Assembly (NCBI GenBank): GCA_026125385.1
Contig: JAHCLG010000011.1
Location: 1 to 64,000 of the forward strand
DNA: 64,000 nt
From: Legionellales bacterium
GTDB taxonomy: Bacteria > Pseudomonadota > Gammaproteobacteria > JAHCLG01
Direction: 5' to 3'
Shown here: positions 57,366-64,000 of the stretch, piece after piece
Layout: each line of letters opens with the position of its first letter
Numbering within the stretch: position 1 is the first letter of the stretch
Position numbers and translations under genes: made by a program
The notes under the pieces: model-generated
Told to the model about the DNA's origin: nothing
Seen by the model: only the letters and a program-made list of their open reading frames with translations
The model's database searches: none

Positions 57366-58272
57366 GTTTGTTCACCAAATTCACGAATAATTCTTCTAAA
57401 CGATTTGATTTATTGCGCATGCTAATCACATCGACCTGTTGCGTTTGGAAATAAGCAAAAATTTCATTTAATGTGACGCTTTTGGGCATGGTAATAATCA
57501 AAGTATGAGGATCGGGCAGCTCAACTTCACAGTGCGGGATAGTGGGCAAAGTGTGAATGGGTTTTGCCACGTCAAAAATAAAACTTTCAACGTTCAATTT
57601 TTGCAATAAATCTTTTGTAAGACCCTGCTCGATAATTTCGCCGTGATCAATAATCGCAAGACGTTTACACAAACTTTCTGCTTCTTCTAAATAGTGCGTG
57701 GTTAAAATAATAGTTTTGCCTTGTTTATTTAATTCTTGCAAATAGTTCCACATATCGCGACGAACTTCGATATCGACTCCTGCAGTGGGTTCGTCCAAAA
57801 TTAAAATTTGTGGATTATGCATCAGGGCACGTGCAATCATTAGCCTCCGTTTCATTCCGCCCGATAAACTCCGCGAGGCATGTTTGCGTTTTTCCCACAA
57901 ACCTAAACGTTTTAAATGTTCTTCGGCGCGAACACGCGCAATTTTACCCGGCACACCATAAAAACCGGCTTGATCAATTAAAATTTGCCAGGGAGTTTCA
58001 AAAATATTGAAATTAAATTCTTGGGGTACAATACCCAAAAAGGTTTTGGCATAAGAAAAGTTTTTATCGATATCAATGCCTAAAATTGATACGTGACCAC
58101 TGGTTTTAAAAACTAATGAAGAAATGATGCCTAAGGTTGTGGTTTTTCCGGCACCATTAGGCCCCAATAAACCGAAAAATTCACCTTGCGCGACATGCAA
58201 GTGAATATTTTTTAAGGCTACTACGCCGTTTTTATAAGTTTTATTTAAATGGGTGATTTCAAGTGCGTTCAT
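57355..58272 (-). CDS. yadG: ABC transporter ATPase YadG
   Basis: The 305-residue ATPase has Walker [25 protein letters not shown], signature LSGGMKRRLMIARAL and Walker B ILILDEPTAGVDIE. The C-terminus SMRNKSNRLEELFVNLVN is a YadG hallmark. A promoter candidate lies 32 bases upstream (58304-58331). Confidence 0.94.
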   Translation of the reverse strand: MNALEITHLNKTYKNGVVALKNIHLHVAQGEFFGLLGPNGAGKTTTLGIISSLVFKTSGHVSILGIDIDKNFSYAKTFLGIVPQEFNFNIFETPWQILIDQAGFYGVPGKIARVRAEEHLKRLGLWEKRKHASRSLSGGMKRRLMIARALMHNPQILILDEPTAGVDIEVRRDMWNYLQELNKQGKTIILTTHYLEEAESLCKRLAIIDHGEIIEQGLTKDLLQKLNVESFIFDVAKPIHTLPTIPHCEVELPDPHTLIITMPKSVTLNEIFAYFQTQQVDVISMRNKSNRLEELFVNLVNKHAA

Positions 58273-58303
58273 GGAAATGGGCGTTGAGAGTTAGGTTGCT
58301 AGT

Positions 58304-58331
58304 ATTATACTCATTTCCCTTAACACGTCAT
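58304..58331 (-). promoter_or_regulatory. Probable promoter of yadGH
   Basis: On the minus strand ATGACG (58331-58326) and TATAAT (58309-58304) are separated by 16 bases and stand 32 bases before the yadG ATG. Confidence 0.5.
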
Positions 58332-58412
58332 CATATTTTTTATTTTTAACGCAAAGCTTTACTGAGTCTTCCACCTAATCAAGGTAACTAATCGATACTG
58401 AACAGCAGGCGT

Positions 58413-58613
58413 TTAGGCTTTAGGAATAAAATCGGCCGAAGTATAGTGCTTCGAGGTATCCAATTTATTTAATTCATTAATGACTCGGCTCAAATCATCC
58501 GGTTCGCCGCCCGTCGCGGGCAACATATTTTCTTGGGTCGCTACCATCTTACGTCCTAAATCAAAGGCTTTTTGTTTGAGCTCAGCAATTCTTTGGTAGT
58601 GGGAAGTAGTCAT
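58413..58613 (-). CDS. Small conserved-looking protein of unknown function
   Basis: A 66-residue soluble protein: a helical N-terminal half (YQRIAELKQKAFDLGRKMVA) and a second helix LSRVINELNKLD. I do not recognise it. An AGGAG ribosome site (AATAGGAGTCATCTT) precedes its ATG, and it follows the TPR-methyltransferase gene by 30 bases on the same strand, so it is probably a real, co-transcribed gene. Confidence 0.6.
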   Translation of the reverse strand: MTTSHYQRIAELKQKAFDLGRKMVATQENMLPATGGEPDDLSRVINELNKLDTSKHYTSADFIPKA

Positions 58614-58643
58614 AAGATGACTCCTATTATTTTTTGCTAGGGT

Positions 58644-60686
58644 TTAATCGTTGGCTTGACACCAGAATTGATACATTAACCCTTTTTTCTTTTTCATCAT
58701 ATACGCCAGATTATGACATTCAAATTGTATCCATTGTAAAATATTATTTCCATAGGGATCATTAGGAAATAGACTACGGTAATCATTGAGTATTTCAGGA
58801 TCATTGCCATCAAACGCTAAAAATTTTAAATTTAATTTTTCTAACATGGTATGAATTTGCGCAATAGAGTAGCGACTTTCTTGCACGTGAAAAAATAAAT
58901 CGCGAACTCCACTTAAATAATACAAATCAGCAAGCCCAGGGTTTAATAATTTGGCGTACAGATCAGGGGTATCGAACAATAATTCACGAAATTGCACAAT
59001 ATCTTCGCGAGTCGATTGAAGGGCGGATTTTTGTATCACCTCACGAAAATATACCACATCTTGACGGGCAATTTCACTGTATAGCGCAATATTCATTACG
59101 CCATTTGCGGTTAACAAAGAGCGAAGTTTGTGCCAACCCAACAAGGGATCTTGCATGTGATGCAATACACCTGCCGATTCAATCACGTCGAATTTTTCAG
59201 GATATTGATCCATTTCTAAAATATCGGCTTGCAAGAATTTTACATTTTTAACCTGATAATAATCAGCCATTTTCATGGCATAAGCAAGACTAGCACGAGA
59301 AATATCAATAGCCGTTACTTCGATATTTCTATACGATTTAGCCACCCACAAAGGTTGTTTTCCGGTGCCACATCCGGCAATTAATACTTTTAAGGTTTTA
59401 CCATGCCAATGTTCAGGCACGGAAAAATTACCGCAATTTTGTGTAATGTGATGAGCAAACTCAATTGGGGAACTGTATAATCCCGACCAGCGAGGATACG
59501 GATTTTCTTCGTATTGTTGCTGAACATTTTGCGTTACTCGATTATTGATGGAGCCAAAAGACTGGATCTGCGATTTATACTCTTCTTCTTGTAAAATGTC
59601 GAATAATACGCATTTTAAAAAAATTTGCGAATAGGCTGGCCAATTTTCTAGTGGTATTTTAATCAGCTTGTGTGCCTGTGCTAACTTGTGCACGGGATGA
59701 TACATGCCATATAACATTAAAAATGGCGCAAGCGCCTGCGGTTGCCACGATGAATGATTAATAGCATTTAATAGTAATTGTTGAATTTCACTTAAAATTA
59801 CTTTTTCTTCGCTATCAATTGGAAAGATAAATTCATTTTTTAAACTTTGCAAACCAATCGCATGAGTTATTTCAATCAAATTTGGATCGATGGTCATGTT
59901 TTGCAAGGAATCTACTAAAATTTTTTTACGGATCTGCCTGACCACTATTTCTAATTTTCGGTGCATCATTAAAGTGGACTGTAACCCATTAATTAACAAA
60001 GACTCATGAATTATTTTTTTATACTTTTCATCCGTTAATTGAATATTTTCTTCTGATAAATCAAATTTTTTAAATAAATAGTTTCCTAAAAACGGATAAA
60101 TAAATTCTCGTTGGAGATTTTCTTTGCTAAGAAAATTCAACAAAAATTCTTCTATTTGAGCCGAGCATTGAAGATCGGGTTGCGCCAAATAGACTCTAAT
60201 TAACCAGGTATAAACATCCGTGTAATGCGGGTCGAGTTCATAAACGCGTTGAAAATTTTCTAACGACTTTTCACAATTATCTTCATAAGCGTAACACATC
60301 CCTAATGAATAAAGCGCACTGACATGTTTAGGATTATTATTTAATATAGTTTGATAAACTTGTTTAGATTCTTCGAGTCGATTGTTTAGTAAATAGTATC
60401 CGCCAAGATATAATAAAGCATCGACATAGTGAGGATTAAGTTGCAAGGCGCGCTGACAAAATTGAGCACCGCTATCTAAATTGCCCTCTTCTTGCGCAAT
60501 ACATCCCAGAAAATAATAGGCTTTGTCGGCAAATTCTGCGTTTTTGGTTAAGCGCTGAAAAATAGTTTTGGCTTTGGCTAATTCTTTTCTGCGATAAAGA
60601 TTATAGGCTTTTTTAATTAATTTATTGTGTTTAGCAGCAGATTCAACATAATTTGCAGTAATTTTCACGGCCTTATTCATAGACAT
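58644..60686 (-). CDS. TPR-methyltransferase fusion protein
   Basis: The first 165 residues hold about four TPR units, for example KAYYFLGCIAQEEGNLDSGA, then YVDALLYLGGYYLLNNRLEE and HVSALYSLGMCYAYEDNCEK. A linker region of about 230 residues leads to a class I SAM-methyltransferase domain: VLIAGCGTGKQPLWVAKSY (motif I), VTAIDISRASLAYA, FDVIESAGVLHHMQDP. A C-terminal region of about 150 residues (ending QFWCQAND) looks unique. The length is 680 residues. Such fusions are known as uncharacterised tetratricopeptide methyltransferases; a protein or glycan substrate is possible. Starts at 60686 or 60680. Confidence 0.85.
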   Translation of the reverse strand: MSMNKAVKITANYVESAAKHNKLIKKAYNLYRRKELAKAKTIFQRLTKNAEFADKAYYFLGCIAQEEGNLDSGAQFCQRALQLNPHYVDALLYLGGYYLLNNRLEESKQVYQTILNNNPKHVSALYSLGMCYAYEDNCEKSLENFQRVYELDPHYTDVYTWLIRVYLAQPDLQCSAQIEEFLLNFLSKENLQREFIYPFLGNYLFKKFDLSEENIQLTDEKYKKIIHESLLINGLQSTLMMHRKLEIVVRQIRKKILVDSLQNMTIDPNLIEITHAIGLQSLKNEFIFPIDSEEKVILSEIQQLLLNAINHSSWQPQALAPFLMLYGMYHPVHKLAQAHKLIKIPLENWPAYSQIFLKCVLFDILQEEEYKSQIQSFGSINNRVTQNVQQQYEENPYPRWSGLYSSPIEFAHHITQNCGNFSVPEHWHGKTLKVLIAGCGTGKQPLWVAKSYRNIEVTAIDISRASLAYAMKMADYYQVKNVKFLQADILEMDQYPEKFDVIESAGVLHHMQDPLLGWHKLRSLLTANGVMNIALYSEIARQDVVYFREVIQKSALQSTREDIVQFRELLFDTPDLYAKLLNPGLADLYYLSGVRDLFFHVQESRYSIAQIHTMLEKLNLKFLAFDGNDPEILNDYRSLFPNDPYGNNILQWIQFECHNLAYMMKKKKGLMYQFWCQAND

Positions 60687-60778
60687 TCCTTGTGCGCTAT
60701 TTTCTGACCACGAAGTTGTTCGTAGCCTTATTTATTTCAGTATAGAACAGTACAAAATGATTTTGAATTTTTCAGCGC

Positions 60779-60810
60779 ATAAAAAAAAGGCGCATCCTGT
60801 AGATACGCCT
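60779..60810 (-). terminator. Intrinsic terminator after pnp
   Basis: On the minus strand AGGCGTATC pairs with GATGCGCCT (one mismatch) and a T-run follows. It stands 26 bases after the pnp stop and separates pnp from the TPR-methyltransferase gene. Confidence 0.8.
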
Positions 60811-60835
60811 AGTCAGAGATTAACAATATGAGATT

Positions 60836-62950
60836 TTAGTCAGCTGGTTGTTGAAGGGTATTTTCCTCTTCAGCAACTTCTTTCATACTCAAACGCACCC
60901 GTCCTTGGCGATCGATTTCGATGACTTTCACGCGAACTTCTTGGCCTTCGCTTAAAACATCGGTGACGTTTTGAATACGACGATTAGCAATTTGTGAAAT
61001 ATGCACTAAACCTTCGCGTCCAGGCAAGAATGAGACAAATGCGCCAAAATCCATGATGCGAACAACTTTACCATCATAAATTTTACCGACTTCAGCTTCC
61101 GCAACAATCATTTCGATGCGATTTTGCGCTTCACGAGCAGCCGCCGCATCCGCAGCATAAATTTGGATTAAACCTTCTTCGCTGATATCAATAGTGGCTT
61201 TAGTTTCTTCGGTAATGGCGCGAATGGTCGAGCCGCCTTTACCAATGACATCACGAATTTTTTCAGGATCGATTTTCATGGAAAATACGCGTGGTGCATA
61301 GTCGGACAAATCCGAGGGACTGGCCAGCGCAATATTCATGAGATTTAAAATATGAATACGGCCATCTTTGGCTTGAGCCAAGGCTTTTTCCATGATTTCA
61401 CGAGTAATGCCGTCGATTTTAATATCCATTTGCAAGGCAGTTACACCCGTTTGTGTTCCTGCTACTTTGAAATCCATATCACCTAAGTGATCTTCATCGC
61501 CTAAAATATCGGTGAGGACAGCAAATTCGCTGCCTTCTTTGATTAATCCCATGGCAATACCGGCAACGTGAGATTTAATCGGCACACCGGCATTCATTAA
61601 CGCTAGACTTGAACCACACACGGAAGCCATGGAGCTGGAACCATTCGATTCAGTAATATCGGATACGATGCGTAAGACATAGGGAAATTGTTTGGGATCG
61701 GGTAGAACCGCTTGAATGCCGCGTTTGGCTAAACGACCATGACCAATTTCACGACGTTTGGGTGAACCCATCTGCCCCACTTCCCCGACACAATACGGTG
61801 GGAAATTATAATGAAGCATGAAGTTTTCTTTATGCTCACCTTCCAAGGCATCGATTAATTGCGCATCACGTAATGTGCCCAAAGTACAAGTCACTAAAGC
61901 TTGAGTTTCACCACGAGTGAATAAAACACTGCCATGGGTACGAGGTAACAGATTGGTTTCGATGGTAATAGGACGCACGGTTTTGGTATCGCGCCCATCA
62001 ATTCGCCGACCTTCGCGTAAGATACGATTACGTACGATGGTTTTTTCTAATTTTTCAATCACCCCATTCACGACAATTTCCGAAGGAGCTTGATCATTTT
62101 CAGGATGAATTAATTTTGCGTGAATAGCATCGCGAATTTGTGCTAATGCCGTTTGGCGATCGAGCTTATTGGCAACCATATAGGCATCACCCATCGATTG
62201 CGCAAATTCTTGCTCCACCTGTTGATACAATATTGTTGCATCTGTGGGTTTTTCCCATTGCCAGGCAGGTGGGTTAACTTGTTCAGCAAAATCCTTGATG
62301 GCCTTGATAGCAACTTGCATTTGTTCGTGACCGAATAACACCGCATCGAGCATGGTTTGTTCGGATAATTCTTTGGCTTCAGATTCCACCATTAACACAG
62401 CATTCTGCGTGCCTGCCACCACAAGATCTAATTCAGAAGTTTCTAATTGTGAATAAGAGGGATTTAATACAAATTTACCGTCAATATAACCCACACGAGC
62501 AGCACCGACCGGACCGTTAAAGGGTAAACCAGAAATCGCTAAGGCTGCTGATGCGCCTAATAAAGCTGCAATATCGGGATCGACATCGGGATTTGCCGAC
62601 ACCACGGTTGCCACAATTTGCACTTCTTGCTTGAAATCTTCGTCGAATAAAGGACGCAAGGGTCTATCGATTAAGCGAGAGGTTAAGGTTTCTTTTTCGC
62701 TGGGGCGGCCTTCGCGCTTAAAAAACCCGCCAGGAATTTTTCCTGCAGCATAGGTTTTTTCTTGATAATTCACTGTTAACGGAAAAAAATCGCGATCGCC
62801 AACATTGCCTTTTACTGCAACCATTGTTACTAATACGCTGGTATCTCCGAGCGTAATTAAGACAGAGCTGGTTGCTTGGCGAGCAATGCGTCCGGTTTCC
62901 AGAGTGACGGTTTGATCGCCGTATTGAAATGAACGAGTAATAATAGACAT
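60836..62950 (-). CDS. pnp: Polynucleotide phosphorylase
   Basis: PNPase is the 3'-5' phosphorolytic exoribonuclease of the degradosome. Two RNase PH domains are present (the second with [20 protein letters not shown] and [18 protein letters not shown]), then a KH domain ([19 protein letters not shown]) and an S1 domain ([21 protein letters not shown]). The length is 704 residues, as in E. coli. It follows rpsO, with a long hairpin in the gap. Confidence 0.97.
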   Translation of the reverse strand: MSIITRSFQYGDQTVTLETGRIARQATSSVLITLGDTSVLVTMVAVKGNVGDRDFFPLTVNYQEKTYAAGKIPGGFFKREGRPSEKETLTSRLIDRPLRPLFDEDFKQEVQIVATVVSANPDVDPDIAALLGASAALAISGLPFNGPVGAARVGYIDGKFVLNPSYSQLETSELDLVVAGTQNAVLMVESEAKELSEQTMLDAVLFGHEQMQVAIKAIKDFAEQVNPPAWQWEKPTDATILYQQVEQEFAQSMGDAYMVANKLDRQTALAQIRDAIHAKLIHPENDQAPSEIVVNGVIEKLEKTIVRNRILREGRRIDGRDTKTVRPITIETNLLPRTHGSVLFTRGETQALVTCTLGTLRDAQLIDALEGEHKENFMLHYNFPPYCVGEVGQMGSPKRREIGHGRLAKRGIQAVLPDPKQFPYVLRIVSDITESNGSSSMASVCGSSLALMNAGVPIKSHVAGIAMGLIKEGSEFAVLTDILGDEDHLGDMDFKVAGTQTGVTALQMDIKIDGITREIMEKALAQAKDGRIHILNLMNIALASPSDLSDYAPRVFSMKIDPEKIRDVIGKGGSTIRAITEETKATIDISEEGLIQIYAADAAAAREAQNRIEMIVAEAEVGKIYDGKVVRIMDFGAFVSFLPGREGLVHISQIANRRIQNVTDVLSEGQEVRVKVIEIDRQGRVRLSMKEVAEEENTLQQPAD

Positions 62951-63012
62951 TAAGATATCCTTGAATGGTTAAATAAAAACGATCCTTCTTAATCCAAGAT
63001 AACCTGAAGTAT

Positions 63013-63063
63013 TTGAACATAGAAAATAAAAATTGCTAATTGATTTTTATTTTCTATGTTCAA
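63013..63063 (-). promoter_or_regulatory. Long perfect hairpin in the rpsO-pnp leader
   Basis: A 21-bp perfect stem (63013-63033 with 63043-63063) encloses a 9-base loop TGCTAATTG, 63 bases before the pnp start. In E. coli the pnp leader carries a comparable stem that RNase III cuts, after which PNPase represses its own mRNA. Position and form suggest the same control here. The 188-base gap also has a repeated GTTAACGTT near the rpsO end. Confidence 0.65.
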
Positions 63064-63138
63064 CAATAACCACAAAGTTATCTTGTGATAAGGCTAGTTA
63101 ACGTTTTTACTGTGAAGAGTTAACGTTGTTACGCGTGA

Positions 63139-63420
63139 TTAATGACGAATTTCCAACAATTCGACTAATTTACGAAAACGTTCACCATCAACATTTTTTA
63201 AATAACGCAATAAACCTTTACGTCGATTAACAAGTTTAATTAAACCATGACGTGAATGTTTATCTTTCTTGTGAATTTTAAAGTGTTCCGTTAATTCGGT
63301 GATACGACGCGTCAAAATTGCCACTTGAACTTCAACAGAGCCAGTATCGCTTTTGCCTAAATTTAATTGATCACGAACGTTTTGCATTGTCTCAGCTTTA
63401 TGTGCTGTGCTTAGCGCCAT
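63139..63420 (-). CDS. rpsO: 30S ribosomal protein S15
   Basis: S15 binds the 16S rRNA central domain early in 30S assembly. The conserved core [46 protein letters not shown] and the end LVELLEIRH are present. At 93 residues it is four longer than E. coli S15, all in the N-terminal region. rpsO directly before pnp is the conserved order. Confidence 0.97.
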   Translation of the reverse strand: MALSTAHKAETMQNVRDQLNLGKSDTGSVEVQVAILTRRITELTEHFKIHKKDKHSRHGLIKLVNRRKGLLRYLKNVDGERFRKLVELLEIRH

Positions 63421-63549
63421 TTAACTATTCTCCTACTAGATTATTTTCATTGCGGTAAAATCTGCGAAAAAGGCAAGCTTTTCGCACACGAACGCGAATT
63501 GTAACGAGGTTAGCGCATGAAAACAAGGCTATTAATCAAGAATATATTT

Positions 63550-64000
63550 TTATCCTCTTATTCCTGAGTCAAGATAGGTAATATTCAGCAAAATCGCATG
63601 AGTATAAAGATGAGATAAGTAAAGTCCACTATTAACCGTTTGTCCTGGAGCATTAGACAATTGACTCTTACCCCAATCGGAAAACTCATAACCAACACCC
63701 ATTTGTACTTGGGGAGAAATGGAATATTGTAGGCCTATTCCTAAACTATAAGTAACACCGGTTTTGCGTTGCTCGGTAAAATTAGGCATAGCAACCGCTT
63801 GATCGAGGGTTGGAGTATTGTTGAAGCCATAGGCTTGATTGTTAGCGATCCCCACACTAGCACTCAACCAAGGGATCACTTTCCATCCTAGATCGGCCAA
63901 TAATTTCCATTTTACACTGACGCTGCTGTGTTTAATTTTATAACTATAATCATAATTATTAAATTGCGGATCGGCATCATCCCAAATATTACCTCGTAAC
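63550..64000 (-). CDS. Outer-membrane beta-barrel protein, C-terminal part (cut by the window edge)
   Basis: The frame is open from the stop at 63550 to the right edge, giving 149 residues of a longer protein. Alternating strands are evident: HSSVSVKWKLLADLGWKV, WLSASVGIANNQ, GVTYSLGIGLQYSI, VQMGVGYEFSDWGKSQL and the last strand THAILLNITYLD. This is the pattern of small porin/OmpW- or opacity-type barrels seen in Legionella and Coxiella. The start and signal peptide lie outside the window. Confidence 0.75.
   Translation of the reverse strand, partial: LRGNIWDDADPQFNNYDYSYKIKHSSVSVKWKLLADLGWKVIPWLSASVGIANNQAYGFNNTPTLDQAVAMPNFTEQRKTGVTYSLGIGLQYSISPQVQMGVGYEFSDWGKSQLSNAPGQTVNSGLYLSHLYTHAILLNITYLDSGIRG

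Overview
The window reads as chromosome of an AT-rich, intracellular-type gammaproteobacterium, most likely of the order Legionellales (Coxiellaceae/Legionellaceae-like). Most of it is well-packed housekeeping DNA in gammaproteobacterial order: kdsD-kdsC-lptC-lptA-lptB-rpoN-hpf, mreBCD, gatCAB, miaB-ybeZ-ybeY-ybeX-lnt, leuS-lptE-holA-nadD-rsfS-rlmH and rpsO-pnp. The order-level guess rests on three things: a regulatory PTS set with HPr kinase, a fused FakA-FakB protein, and several effector-like genes, one preceded by a sequence resembling the Legionella/Coxiella PmrA box. No search was run, so the lineage is inferred.

Layout. 1-939: tail of a low-complexity basic protein cut by the window edge. 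1-7.8 kb: Kdo synthesis, LPS export, sigma-54, hibernation factor and a regulatory PTS relay (compact HprK, EIIA-Man, HPr). 7.9-18 kb: pmbA, a small Fis-type regulator, an SseB-like protein, a drug transporter, a secreted cysteine-rich protein, an SGNH lipoprotein, tldD, a secreted protein with a possible Cys-His-Asp triad, and mreDCB. 18-24 kb: gatCAB, Sua5, an MFS transporter and a GIY-YIG protein. 24-26 kb: methyltransferase, IS1380-like debris and an orphan Ser/Asn-rich protein. 26-37.6 kb: tRNA modification, ribosome maturation, lipoprotein acylation, leuS operon; a decayed ParDE/RelBE-type toxin-antitoxin pair lies between nadD and rsfS. 37.7-41.8 kb: an accessory island holding one 1296-residue protein of unknown function. 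42-50.8 kb: glpD, fused fatty-acid kinase, two membrane proteins and an RND efflux pair. 50.9-53.5 kb: an IS1634-family element inserted cleanly into a tacA antitoxin gene. 53.6-58.3 kb: LPS core genes, an ankyrin fragment and a YadGH-type ABC exporter. 58.4-64 kb: a TPR-methyltransferase, pnp, rpsO and a beta-barrel protein cut by the right edge.

Several genes serve the envelope: Kdo supply (kdsD, kdsC), lipid A-core assembly (waaC and its neighbours), transport to the outer membrane (lptA, B, C, E), lipoprotein maturation (lnt) and cell shape (mreBCD). A second group serves translation: gatCAB, leuS, miaB, ybeY, rsfS, rlmH, hpf, sua5, rpsO and pnp.

Most notable non-routine observations: (1) a roughly 125-135 bp nested palindromic element in three intergenic copies, with a paired-base change between copies; (2) mreC apparently starting at AUU; (3) a PmrA-like tandem repeat and a long inverted repeat before the 1296-residue gene; (4) an IS1634 element whose two ends are 195-bp near-identical inverted copies of its left end, with a 6-bp target duplication proved by restoring the tacA frame; (5) two toxin-antitoxin modules worn down by internal deletions.
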